From: CAZWCX01 sp964632945
GTDB lineage: Bacteria > Planctomycetota > MHYJ01 > WSZJ01 > CAZWCX01
Length of the DNA: 64,000 nucleotides
NCBI GenBank assembly: GCA_964632945.1
Contig: CAZWCX010000025.1
Span: forward strand, 1-64,000
Direction: 5' to 3'
A program made the translations under genes and the position numbers. This document shows, piece by piece, positions 1 through 7,557 of the stretch. The stretch's first letter is position 1. Each line of letters begins with the position of its first letter. Under the pieces are notes generated by a model. That model did no database searches. It saw nothing but the letters and a program-made list of their open reading frames with translations, and was not told the DNA's origin.

Positions 1-446
1 GCCCCGTCTCGAAATCAGCCATCGATTTGCTCGGATGAATTGTGGCCAGGGACAGTCCAGGTCTTCCCCCGCGCCCCCCACCCGGTAGAGTACCGGCCGA
101 CCGTTCACGAGATTCGTCCCGTCGATGTCGTGCGCAAAGTGGGCGAGCGTCGCGGGTGCGAGCGACAGGCTCGCCACTTCCAACCCCTGGAGAGAGGCAT
201 GAAGGCCATTCCGGCGCATCATCGCCGCCTCCGCAGAGGCGAGCGTGACGGCCTGTTCGGCGAACACCTCGCAATCCTCGATCCGCGTCCGGCGGGAAAA
301 AGAATCCGCGATTCCGATGCGCACCGCGCCGACATACATCCGCAGAAAGGTGTTGTCCTCGCCGTCGATGGCGTGGAGGCCCCACTCGGACGCGCCGACG
401 ACGCGCAGGACCGCGGTCTCCGCCCCCACCCGACACCCAACACATG
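1..446 (-). CDS. NosD-like right-handed beta-helix protein, partial, apparent frameshift near the start
   Basis: One minus-strand frame below about position 429 reads as coherent protein. It contains RIEDCEVFAEQ, then DIDGTNLVNGRPVLYRVG, which resembles the (N)TVNGKPVYYL signature of NosD/parallel beta-helix repeat proteins. That frame has no ATG near its upstream end. A strong ribosome-binding site (GGGAGGG) sits 3 bases before an ATG at 446-444, but this ATG is one base out of register. Joining them needs a -1 shift in the G-rich stretch around 421-432. The product would be a secreted or surface beta-helix protein continuing past position 1. I am fairly sure of the coding frame and unsure of the start. 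It could be a decayed gene or a sequencing indel in a G run. Confidence 0.45.
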
Positions 447-878
447 ATCCCTCCCGGGCTTGCGACGACTCTTCCAGCGGCGATCCGTTTCTCACCGGGT
501 GCGGCCGAACGACACATAAAGATTCTATTTGGACGCGCGTCGCGGTCAAGAGCGGAACTCGCAACGAATTCTCGCAAAGGCCGGATCCCTTCCGGCAGGC
601 GGGGATTGTGACGCGGCCGACCGAGCAGATTCGCGGCGGCAGAGAGGTGACCGGGCGGTTCCGAAAGATGTGGACCGACCCGAGTGTCGCGGGACATCGC
701 CCCGGGATGGGTCCGCGCGAAGTCGTGGACCTGCAGAAGCCGGGGCTCGCTCCCCGGCGATCCGAGGCGCCCGGCCCGCGTGGCGGAGGCACGGTTCGGT
801 TGGAGGTGCCCGGAGCGGTCCGGGCACCTCACCGGTCGAGCGATGGCTTTCGCAACGGGCTCGCCGCGCCCACGCGAA
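447..878. other. non-coding stretch
   Basis: No convincing gene was found here on either strand; the open frames lack a start with a ribosome-binding site and have no recognisable motifs. It holds a perfect 12-bp-stem hairpin (803-830) and presumably the promoter of the NosD-like fragment to its left. I could not assign a clear -35/-10 pair. Confidence 0.5.
803..830 (-). terminator. hairpin terminator after the small lipoprotein gene
   Basis: A perfect 12-bp stem (GAGGTGCCCGGA / TCCGGGCACCTC) closes a 4-base loop, about 50 bp downstream of the lipoprotein stop. There is no U tract. That fits the long GC-stem terminators seen elsewhere in this window. Confidence 0.6.
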
Positions 879-1133
879 TCACTTCTTGGGGTGCTCCGGG
901 TGTTCGGACTTGCCGCCCGACGGATGCTCCGACTTCCCGCCCGAGGGATGCTCGGTCTTGTTGGCCGGCGCGGCGTTCACGGGCGCCGCCGGAGTTTCGG
1001 TGGGCGTCTGGGTCGTGCCGCCGGTCGGCGGCGCCGTCTCCTGCTTGCATCCGGGGACGGCGGCGAAGACGAAGAAGACGAGCGACAGGAGCGCCAGCCC
1101 CAGGGCACGGCGCGAAATCGACGCGAGTTTCAT
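879..1133 (-). CDS. small secreted lipoprotein with EHPSGGK repeats
   Basis: This encodes an 84-residue protein. A type II signal peptide ends in the lipobox AVPGC (Cys about 29). A Pro/Thr/Ala-rich linker and a His/Lys-rich tail made of repeated SEHPSGGK-like units follow. The start at 1133 is preferred over an in-frame ATG five codons upstream because GGAAGG lies just before it. The protein should be anchored in a membrane facing the periplasm. The His-rich tail could bind metal, but that is speculation. It appears monocistronic, with a candidate promoter at 1183-1211 and a hairpin at 803-830. I do not recognise a family. Confidence 0.75.
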   Translation of the reverse strand: MKLASISRRALGLALLSLVFFVFAAVPGCKQETAPPTGGTTQTPTETPAAPVNAAPANKTEHPSGGKSEHPSGGKSEHPEHPKK

Positions 1134-1182
1134 GATCCCTTCCTCCACATTCGGTTCCAGGCGATTCGAAGATCACGTCGCG

Positions 1183-1211
1183 ACGGTATCGGTTTCGACG
1201 CATTGCGTCAA
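1183..1211 (-). promoter_or_regulatory. sigma70-type promoter for the small lipoprotein
   Basis: On the minus strand TTGACG is followed after 17 bases by TACCGT, about 50 bp upstream of the lipoprotein ATG. The -35 is strong and the -10 is poor. Confidence 0.45.
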
Positions 1212-1238
1212 GAGCGGCGGCGAGCGGGAGGCGGCGCG

Positions 1239-2087
1239 CTACGCGCCGTCGGCGCCCACGACCGGGAGCGGCACCCAGCCCGGGTTCAGACCGCCCGGGC
1301 GGTAGCCGGCGAGGTCGACCGCCGCCCAGCGGAATCCGGCGGCCCGGACGGCGGCGAGCGCCTGCTCACGCACGGGCGGGGTGCACAGGTCGAGCATCCG
1401 CTCGGCCGCGACCTCGATGCGCGCCACGTCGCCATGGTGGCGCACGCGCACGCCGGGAAAGCCGAGCGCATGGAGCCCGGCTTCGGCCCGCTCCACCTGC
1501 GCCAGGCGCTCCGCCGTGACCTCGGTCCCGTGCGGAATACGCGACGCCAGGCAGGCCAGCGCGGGCTTGTCCGCGGTGGGCAGGCCGCAGCGACGCGAGA
1601 GTACCCGCACCTCCGCCTTCGTCAGCCCCGCGTCCGCCAGCGGCGCGCGCACGCCGAACTCCCGCGCGGCGCGCCGGCCGGGCCGGAAGTCCGCCGCGTC
1701 GTCGGCGAGTTCCCCGTAGACCACCACGGCCCCGGCGTGCGCCTCGGCGATCCTCCGGAGGTGGGTGAAAAGCTCCGTCTTGCAGTGATAGCAGCGGTCG
1801 GCGTCGTTCCGCACATACCGGGGATTCGAGAGTTCGCGCGTGTCGATCCACTCGTGGCGCGCGCCGATCCGCGCGGCCAACGATTCCGCCTCCCTCGCTT
1901 CCGCAACCGGCAGGCTTTCGCTCCGCGCGGTGATGGCCAGCGCCCGCTCCCCGAGCACCTCGTGCGCCACCTGGAGGAGAAACGTACTGTCCACGCCCCC
2001 GGAGAAGGCCACGACGCACCGGCCCATGCCCGCAAGGTCCGCGCGCAAGCGCGCCAGCTTCCCGTCGACGTCGCTCGTCACGCGCAT
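1239..2087 (-). CDS. larE: ATP-dependent sacrificial sulfur transferase LarE
   Basis: This 282-aa protein has the PP-loop motif FSGGVDST (28-35), the LarE-type DRCYHCK motif (97-103) and the ALACLASRIPHG signature (177-188). LarE adenylates a carboxylate of the nickel-pincer nucleotide precursor and supplies sulfur to build the lactate-racemase cofactor. Here Cys99, Cys102 and Cys179 form a three-cysteine pattern like that of LarE variants reported to carry a [4Fe-4S] cluster instead of one sacrificial cysteine; the assignment is by motif only. The ATG at 2087 overlaps the end of the thioredoxin gene by 10 bases, implying translational coupling. No larA, larB or larC lies in the window. A longer upstream frame exists but reads through the thioredoxin gene out of register. 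Confidence 0.9.
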   Translation of the reverse strand: MRVTSDVDGKLARLRADLAGMGRCVVAFSGGVDSTFLLQVAHEVLGERALAITARSESLPVAEAREAESLAARIGARHEWIDTRELSNPRYVRNDADRCYHCKTELFTHLRRIAEAHAGAVVVYGELADDAADFRPGRRAAREFGVRAPLADAGLTKAEVRVLSRRCGLPTADKPALACLASRIPHGTEVTAERLAQVERAEAGLHALGFPGVRVRHHGDVARIEVAAERMLDLCTPPVREQALAAVRAAGFRWAAVDLAGYRPGGLNPGWVPLPVVGADGA

Positions 2088-2392
2088 GCCTCGACCGCCT
2101 GCTTCAACGTCGCCAGGTCCGTTCGCCCCGTCCATCGCTTCGCGATCTCGCCCCGGTGGAAGAGGATGAGGGTGGGAACCGAAAGCACTTTGAATCGCCC
2201 GGCCAGCCCCGGTTCCGCGTCGATGTCGATGGTGAAAATTTCGAGCTTCCCCGTCAGTTCGCCCGCGAGCTTCTCCAGGATCGGCACCTGAGCCTTGCAC
2301 GGCGCGCACCACTCGGCGGAGAAGTCGAGCAGCACGGGCGCCGCACTCTTCAGAACCGCCGTCTCGAAGTCCTTTTCGCCGATCGTTTTCAT
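2078..2392 (-). CDS. thioredoxin
   Basis: This is a 104-residue protein, the normal thioredoxin length. The redox motif is WCAPCK (Trp-Cys-Ala-Pro-Cys at about 28-32), so it differs from the canonical WCGPC by Ala for Gly. The cis-proline motif SVPTLILF follows at about 71-78. It reduces protein disulfides in the cytosol. The start has AGGAGAGG just upstream. The 3' end overlaps larE by 10 bases, and the pairing suggests it may keep the LarE cysteines reduced, which is an inference from context. Confidence 0.93.
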   Translation of the reverse strand: MKTIGEKDFETAVLKSAAPVLLDFSAEWCAPCKAQVPILEKLAGELTGKLEIFTIDIDAEPGLAGRFKVLSVPTLILFHRGEIAKRWTGRTDLATLKQAVEACA

Positions 2393-2447
2393 GGGCCTCT
2401 CCTGCTCCAGGAACGTCCGGGACCCGACGTCCGTACCGACGCCGGCA

Positions 2448-2456
2448 TCGTAGCAC
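2448..2456 (-). promoter_or_regulatory. weak extended -10 candidate for thioredoxin-larE
   Basis: The minus strand reads TGCTACGAT about 55 bp upstream of the thioredoxin ATG. It is a variant of the TGCTATCAT motif seen before several genes here. No good -35 was found. Confidence 0.25.
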
Positions 2457-2645
2457 GAACCCTGCGAGGCCCGGAAGAATTCCCCACGCCCAGCGGTCCG
2501 CCCAACGCATCGTCCATGCAGCCGTCGGGCCGAAATGGTGGCGCGATCAAGTGTTCCCCCGGCGCCGGCCGATAGACTCTAGGTGCCGCGATCCTCGGCC
2601 CCGGACGCGACCGGGAATCCGTGCAAGCCCTTGCGGGAGGCACCC

Positions 2646-2906
2646 ATGCAGCTCGAAGGACATTCGTCCATGACCGCCGGCCACCGACCCTCCCTCTTCC
2701 GCAAGTACTTCGCCGGCACCTTCATCGTCGTCCTCTGCCTCGCCACCCCGATCGCCATCGGGATCCTGATGCTCCTGCGGGTGCGCCTCAATCCGGCCTT
2801 CCTGGTGCTCGCCGCCCTGTGCGCGGCCCTGGGGATCGCGCTGGCCTTGGGAAACCCCGACGACGAGGCGCCCCCCCAGGCGGGCGCGCCGGAAGACGAC
2901 GAGTAG
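2646..2906 (+). CDS. small membrane protein with two transmembrane helices
   Basis: This encodes 86 residues. A short cytoplasmic-type head is followed by two hydrophobic segments (about residues 22-42 and 47-66) separated by an RVRLNP turn. The tail is acidic and Pro-rich. The ATG at 2646 is chosen because GGGAGG precedes it by five bases; a later ATG at 2670 is possible. It lies between the divergent thioredoxin operon and rplC, and rplC has its own promoter. The family is not recognised. Confidence 0.6.
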   Translation: MQLEGHSSMTAGHRPSLFRKYFAGTFIVVLCLATPIAIGILMLLRVRLNPAFLVLAALCAALGIALALGNPDDEAPPQAGAPEDDE

Positions 2907-2995
2907 GCCTCGGTCCACCCTTGCCTCTCCGTCGGATGTCCCGTCCAGACCACCCCTTCCGTCCCCCGGACCGCCCCGCCGCCGCCCGAAAAGCG

Positions 2996-3024
2996 TTGAC
3001 AGGGTTTCCCCGCCCTGATATAGA
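2996..3024 (+). promoter_or_regulatory. near-consensus sigma70 promoter for rplC
   Basis: TTGACA (2996-3001), a 17-base spacer and TATAGA (3019-3024). Transcription should start near 3031, giving a leader of about 56 nt. This is the best promoter match in the window, as expected for a ribosomal protein gene. Confidence 0.85.
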
Positions 3025-3086
3025 CTCCCCTTCCCCCATGGGATCCGGCGGTATCCCCCTCCATCGGTTTGCGAAGGAATGTTTCC

Positions 3087-3773
3087 ATGAAAACGCTGCT
3101 CGGCAAGAAGCTGGGGATGACCCAGTTGTTCCTGGAAGACGGCCGCATCATGCCCGTGACCGTGATCCAGCTCGGACCCTGCTCGGTCCTCCAGGTGAAA
3201 ACCAAGGAGAAGGACGGCCTCACGGCGATCCAGATCGGCTTCGGGCCCCGGCGGGCCAAGAACGTCAACAAGCCGATGATGGGGATCTTCAAGAAGGCCG
3301 GCACCGAGCCGCTCTCCTACATTGAAGAAGTGAAGGTCGAAGGGAAGGAAGAGTACCAGCTCGGCCAGAAGTTGACCGTCGCGGCCTTCGAAGGTGTGCG
3401 GCATGTCGACGTGACGGGCCTGACCAAGGGACGCGGATTCGCCGGCGTGGTCAAGCGGCACAACTTCGGCGGCGGCCCGAAGACCCACGGCCAGTCCGAC
3501 CGCCAGCGCGCCCCGGGGGCACTCGGGCGCATGCACTCGATCTCCCAGGGCGTCCTGCTCGGCAAGCGCATGGCCGGTCACTACGGCCAGGAGCGCACGA
3601 CGATCAAGAACATCGAGCTCGTGAAGATCGACGCCGAGAAGAACCTCATGTACATCCACGGCGCGGTCCCGGGCGCGACCGGCACCTATTGTCGCGTCAG
3701 CCAGGCCAAGAGCGAGGCCAGCCTGATCCGCCAGGGCAAGTTCAAGTCCGGCGAGGGCGCGGCCAAGGAGTAG
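3087..3773 (+). CDS. rplC: 50S ribosomal protein L3
   Basis: This 228-aa protein is clearly bacterial L3. It starts MKTLLGKKLGMTQLF and has the family core GVRHVDVTGLTKGRGFAGVVKRH and the loop GGGPKTHGQSDRQRAPGALG, in which the conserved Gln of the peptidyl-transferase-facing tip is present. L3 is an early-assembling 23S rRNA-binding protein near the peptidyl transferase centre. The ATG at 3087 follows GAAGGAA; an upstream in-frame ATG (3069) would add an unconserved extension. Unlike the usual rpsJ-rplC-rplD operon, this rplC stands alone between its own strong promoter and a hairpin terminator, with the next gene convergent. The C-terminal tail (FKSGEGAAKE) is slightly extended. Confidence 0.97.
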   Translation: MKTLLGKKLGMTQLFLEDGRIMPVTVIQLGPCSVLQVKTKEKDGLTAIQIGFGPRRAKNVNKPMMGIFKKAGTEPLSYIEEVKVEGKEEYQLGQKLTVAAFEGVRHVDVTGLTKGRGFAGVVKRHNFGGGPKTHGQSDRQRAPGALGRMHSISQGVLLGKRMAGHYGQERTTIKNIELVKIDAEKNLMYIHGAVPGATGTYCRVSQAKSEASLIRQGKFKSGEGAAKE

Positions 3774-3803
3774 CGCGACGCGCTTGCGCGGGACGGGAGA
3801 ACC

Positions 3804-3835
3804 GGAAGCCGCGGGGGTTCGCCCCCGCGGCTTCC
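3804..3835 (+). terminator. UUCG tetraloop terminator after rplC
   Basis: A perfect 14-bp GC-rich stem (GGAAGCCGCGGGGG and its complement) closes a TTCG tetraloop, 30 bp after the rplC stop and 22 bp before the end of the convergent gene. It can act on both strands. There is no long T tract. Confidence 0.8.
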
Positions 3836-3857
3836 TGCGTTCGTAGGCGGGCGCGCG

Positions 3858-5690
3858 CTACCGGGTGAGCACCCGCATGGTCGCCTTCTTGAGGAAGAGG
3901 AGCGCGAAGGCGGTATCGGTCACCGGGTGGAGATCGTCCCCCACCCAGTGACCGTCGGCAAGCTGGCTGTCGAGCAGCAACTGCGCCCCCTCGAGATACC
4001 AATCGTGGCCGCCGATCCGGCGGATGCCGTAGAGCACGCCGACGCGCTCGAGGCTGTACAGGTAGTAGTGGTGGAAGGTGGTCCAATACCCGCTCGCCGG
4101 GCCGCTGCACCGGGTGCTCATGTTCTGCTGCAGGTAGGCCAGCCCCTCCCGCTTGGCGCGCGCGAGGTCGGCGCGCATCCCCTGGTCGAGCTTGCCGAGG
4201 GTGAACAGTTCGGACTCCGCGATCACGAGCGAAGTCAGCCCCGCGCAGGTCATCGCGGCGTACCCCTTTTCGGCCGGCTTGAGCGGCACGACCGCGTATC
4301 CCCACGGCCGCGGCGAGACGCGCCCGCCCTTGGCCACGGTCTCGCCTTCCTCCTCGGTCTCCCAGACGAGGTCGAGCTCCAGCTGCGGGTCCCCGGTGGT
4401 GAGCTGATTGTCGAGGAAGTTGCGCGCGACCTTCTTCCAGATCTCGGCGTCGATCTTCACGCCGCACCGGGCGGCGGATTTCAGCCCGAGGACGGCGTAT
4501 TGCGTGTTCGAGTTGTCGAACCCCGCGTCGTTGTAGTCCGGGTATCCCCAGGTCCCGGTGCGGCCCATCTGCGCCAGCAGCCACTGGCTCGCCTCCTCCA
4601 GGAGTTTCCGGTCCTCGGCGGAGATGGCGGCCTGCAGCGCCTTGCGCGCCTCCGCCTCGTTGTAGTTGCGCACGTCCTCCAGCTTCTCGAACGGCAGGTA
4701 CTTGGCCTCGATCGCCTGCAGGAGGAGCGCCGCATCGTACGTGTGCTGCTTGTACGAGGCCTTCCGGATGAACTCGAAGCCTTTCTGGACGACCGGCTCG
4801 TCGGCCTTCACGCCGGAGTGGAGGAGCGCGAGCAGGACGAGCGCGGTGCAGCCGACCGGGAACTCGTCGGAGAAGGCCTGATCCTCCTTGTACGAACCGT
4901 TCGCCTTGGCCTGCTGGAGGAGCCAGCGGGTGCCCCCGGCGATGGCGTCGTTGATCCCCTTGCTCAAGAGTTCGTGGCTGAGTTCCCGGTCTTCGGAGCC
5001 GACCTGGAGCAGCTCCGACTTCTGCAGCCGGACGGTAGTGCGCATGAACCCGTGCTTGATGTCCTGGATCTCCTCTCCCTTGGAATCGTAGTCGTACCGG
5101 GCGCGCACGAGGCGCGGCGAACCCTCGCCGGGGTCTACCCACTGCCAGGTCTTGAGCGAGCCGAGGGCCTTGCCGGGTTCGCCCTTCTTCACGGAGCTGA
5201 TGGTGAAGACCCCTTCGAGAGCGGCGACGGTGCGGCCGTCGAGCGCCTCCATCCCCTTGAAGCGGAATTGTCCGTGGACGATGACCGGGTCGAGGCGGTC
5301 TCCCCAGAGCAGCGAGAGGCCGGTGGGAAAGGCGTCGACTCCGCGATCGAAGAAGGTCTTCTGGTAGTTCCAGCGTTGACCCGCCTTGAGCGGCTGGTCG
5401 GGCAGGACGAACAGGAAGTGAAGGGGCAGGTCGCGGTGGTTGCGCACGAGGATCGCGTGCTCCTTCGCGTCCTTGCCGGGGGAGAGTTCGGCGCCGAAGA
5501 CGGTCCAGGCGCGCTCGCTGCCGGGCTGCGGCTTGCCCTTGGCCAGGCCGGTCGCGGTGTACCGGAGGACGCGGTCGGGCGGCACGTTCCAGCGCAACGC
5601 GGGAAGCTCGTCGGCCGGGCGCGCGGCGGGCGCGGCGGCGGCGAGGAGGACGAAGGCGGCGAGGGGCGCAGACCACGGGGATCGAAACAT
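3858..5690 (-). CDS. secreted squalene-cyclase-like alpha-toroid repeat protein
   Basis: This 610-residue protein starts with a signal peptide (about 1-29, ending AARPADE). A beta-rich N-terminal region (about 35-230) follows. The C-terminal half consists of prenyltransferase/squalene-oxidase-type helical repeats (about 250-605) with QW-like elements such as WLLQQ...NGSY and LLLDSQLADGHW. The catalytic DxDD of squalene-hopene cyclases is absent, so a scaffold or binding role is more likely than cyclisation. The whole sequence is closely paralogous to the gene at 52850-54700, sharing HYYLYSLERVGVLYGIRRI and EAKYLPFEKL. The start at 5690 follows AGGA. It ends convergently with rplC and lies downstream of the rhomboid gene, with a 35-bp gap. 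Confidence 0.85.
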   Translation of the reverse strand: MFRSPWSAPLAAFVLLAAAAPAARPADELPALRWNVPPDRVLRYTATGLAKGKPQPGSERAWTVFGAELSPGKDAKEHAILVRNHRDLPLHFLFVLPDQPLKAGQRWNYQKTFFDRGVDAFPTGLSLLWGDRLDPVIVHGQFRFKGMEALDGRTVAALEGVFTISSVKKGEPGKALGSLKTWQWVDPGEGSPRLVRARYDYDSKGEEIQDIKHGFMRTTVRLQKSELLQVGSEDRELSHELLSKGINDAIAGGTRWLLQQAKANGSYKEDQAFSDEFPVGCTALVLLALLHSGVKADEPVVQKGFEFIRKASYKQHTYDAALLLQAIEAKYLPFEKLEDVRNYNEAEARKALQAAISAEDRKLLEEASQWLLAQMGRTGTWGYPDYNDAGFDNSNTQYAVLGLKSAARCGVKIDAEIWKKVARNFLDNQLTTGDPQLELDLVWETEEEGETVAKGGRVSPRPWGYAVVPLKPAEKGYAAMTCAGLTSLVIAESELFTLGKLDQGMRADLARAKREGLAYLQQNMSTRCSGPASGYWTTFHHYYLYSLERVGVLYGIRRIGGHDWYLEGAQLLLDSQLADGHWVGDDLHPVTDTAFALLFLKKATMRVLTR

Positions 5691-5725
5691 GGCAACCGTT
5701 CCTCGACAGGAGGGGGGGCGCGTCG

Positions 5726-7426
5726 TCAGGGTCCGACGCGGCGCAGGGACGAAGCGATTTTTTCCAGGAGCGGAAGGTAGGCGTCGGAACCGCCCCCTTC
5801 CGCGACGAACGCGAGGACGACGATGCGACCCTCGGCGACGCCGGCGAGCGCGGGATGGCGGCCGCCGCCGGTGAGCGGGGAGAGTTCGAGCGGAAGCCAG
5901 ACTCGGTCCCCGAGCCGGCGCTTCTCGCCGGTGCCGACGATCGCGAGGCGGTGACGGAACGCGCGCGGCACCTCCTGCTCGATTTCCCGGCGCAGGTCGG
6001 TCGAAGGGTCGTCGAGCAGGCGTTCGCTCCAGAAGGTGACCTGCACGCCCGGACCGACCAAAAGCGCGCCTTTGGGCAGGGGGAAGGACTCGAAGATCAC
6101 CGGGTAGTCGATCTGCAGCGTCCCCGAAGGCTCTTCGACGGAGCGGGTCGGATGGTCGAGCGGGTCGCTGCCGAGACGGACGAAGGCGTGGAGCGCGAAC
6201 GCGAGGGAGACCCCGACCGGGGCGAGCAGGAGGGCGAACGCGACCCGGCGGCCGCGCGGCGTCGTGGAGCCGGAGAGCGCGTCCCGCGGCGACAACCCGA
6301 GGGCGGCGGCCGCCCCGCCGAGCACGCCGCCGAGGTGCGCCCAGAGGTCGATGCTGGGGATGATCGCGCCGAGGATGAGGTTGATCACCAGCACCGAGAC
6401 CATGCCGGAGAGCATGCGCGCCCGCACCCGGGAGGGGACGACGCGCCCGTGCCGCAGGGCGAGGATGACCACCGCCCCGCACAGCCCGAAGAGGGCGCCG
6501 GACGCCCCCACCGAGGGTGCGGGCGTCAACGCGAGGCTGGCCAGGGAGCCCGCCATTCCGCCGGCGAAATAGAGGATCAGGAATCGCGGCACCCCGAAGT
6601 ACCGCTCGAGCATGGGACCCAGGGCCCAGAGTCCGTACCCGTTGAAGAGCAGGTGGACGAGGTTGCCGTGGACGAACGTGCAGCTGAGCAAACGCCACAC
6701 CTCGCCCGCGTGCACGAGCGCGTTCACCTTCGCGCCGAAGCGGACGTAGACGTCCGAGCGGAAGCCCTCGAGCGCTCCCGATCCCTGGCCCGCCGACTCC
6801 CCGAGCGCGGACATGGCGGCGAAAACGGCCCCCAGCATGCCGAGCAGCGCGACCGAGATCCAGGCGCGCACGGCGAACAGCTCGGTGACGAAGCGCTCTT
6901 CGGTTTCGAACCGCGCGAGCACCTTCCGGTCGACGTCCGCGGAGGTCGGGGCGGCGGCCGCCCCGGGGGTCCAGCGGCGGAGCGCCGCTTCCATCGAGTC
7001 CGGCGACGGCTTGGCGCGCGACAGCCAGCCGGCCCGAGTGACGACACGGCGTTCCGTGACGCCGATGGCGCGCGCCTCGAGGACGAAGAGGTTGTGATGG
7101 ACGGCGGGCTTCAGGGCGGCGACCGCCTCCAGGCGGCCCGGGGGGCACGGCCGCTCATGCACGAACGCGACCAGCAGCGATTCGATCCCGGTCGGGAAGC
7201 GCCGCGCGAGGCGCATCTCCTCGAACCGGTCCAACGCCCCGCGGCAGTCCTCGAGGGTGCGGTCGTCGGCGCGGAGGAGCAGGACGATCGAGCGTTCCCC
7301 GACGATCACTTCGTCGAAGCCGGCGAACAGGTCGCGCAGCGGATGGCCGGCGGGCAGGCGGTCGAGGCCTTCGGACTCGACCAGCGAATCCGTGAGGTGG
7401 AGCAGGAAGTCGTCGGCCCGGGTCAT
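5726..7426 (-). CDS. rhomboid-family intramembrane serine protease with long N-terminal domain
   Basis: This is a 566-aa membrane protein. Residues 1 to about 185 are soluble and unfamiliar. A multi-helix rhomboid core (about 187-380) carries HGNLVHLLFN (253-262), the nucleophile motif GASGALFG (Ser309) and the catalytic His in DLWAHLGG (His364). A further soluble C-terminal domain (about 400-566) follows. Rhomboids cleave transmembrane substrates within the lipid bilayer. The start at 7426 (MTRADDF) is preferred to a frame extension to 7489, because a promoter-like element (7461-7489) lies inside that extension. The flanking soluble domains are unusual, since typical bacterial rhomboids are 200-300 residues. 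Confidence 0.88.
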   Translation of the reverse strand: MTRADDFLLHLTDSLVESEGLDRLPAGHPLRDLFAGFDEVIVGERSIVLLLRADDRTLEDCRGALDRFEEMRLARRFPTGIESLLVAFVHERPCPPGRLEAVAALKPAVHHNLFVLEARAIGVTERRVVTRAGWLSRAKPSPDSMEAALRRWTPGAAAAPTSADVDRKVLARFETEERFVTELFAVRAWISVALLGMLGAVFAAMSALGESAGQGSGALEGFRSDVYVRFGAKVNALVHAGEVWRLLSCTFVHGNLVHLLFNGYGLWALGPMLERYFGVPRFLILYFAGGMAGSLASLALTPAPSVGASGALFGLCGAVVILALRHGRVVPSRVRARMLSGMVSVLVINLILGAIIPSIDLWAHLGGVLGGAAAALGLSPRDALSGSTTPRGRRVAFALLLAPVGVSLAFALHAFVRLGSDPLDHPTRSVEEPSGTLQIDYPVIFESFPLPKGALLVGPGVQVTFWSERLLDDPSTDLRREIEQEVPRAFRHRLAIVGTGEKRRLGDRVWLPLELSPLTGGGRHPALAGVAEGRIVVLAFVAEGGGSDAYLPLLEKIASSLRRVGP

Positions 7427-7460
7427 GGCGGATCGTCCCAGGGGGGAACCGGGAGGTGGG

Positions 7461-7489
7461 ATGATAGCAGGCGTTCCGCGAGCCCGCAA
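7461..7489 (-). promoter_or_regulatory. promoter TTGCGG-17-TATCAT for the rhomboid gene
   Basis: On the minus strand TTGCGG (7484-7489) is followed after 17 bases by TATCAT (7461-7466), with TGC directly before the -10 (extended -10). The same -35, spacing and -10 recur upstream of tRNA-Ser(GCU). Confidence 0.65.
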
Positions 7490-7557
7490 GGCGCGGAAGA
7501 CCGTTGACGGGGGCGCGCCGGCGTGGTTTCCTCGATCCGTCCTTTCGGAGATCCGCC

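Noticed and set aside
1233..1249. CGGCGCG/CGCGCCG palindrome at the larE stop as a terminator
   Set aside because: The stem is only 7 bp, overlaps the stop codon and has no U tract. Short GC palindromes like this are common by chance here.
2088..2510. N-terminal extension of LarE to position 2510
   Set aside because: It overlaps the whole thioredoxin gene in another frame; LarE homology starts at the ATG at 2087.
5691..7148. N-terminal extension of the first alpha-toroid protein
   Set aside because: The extension is antisense-like Arg/Pro-rich sequence overlapping the rhomboid gene; a signal peptide begins at 5690.
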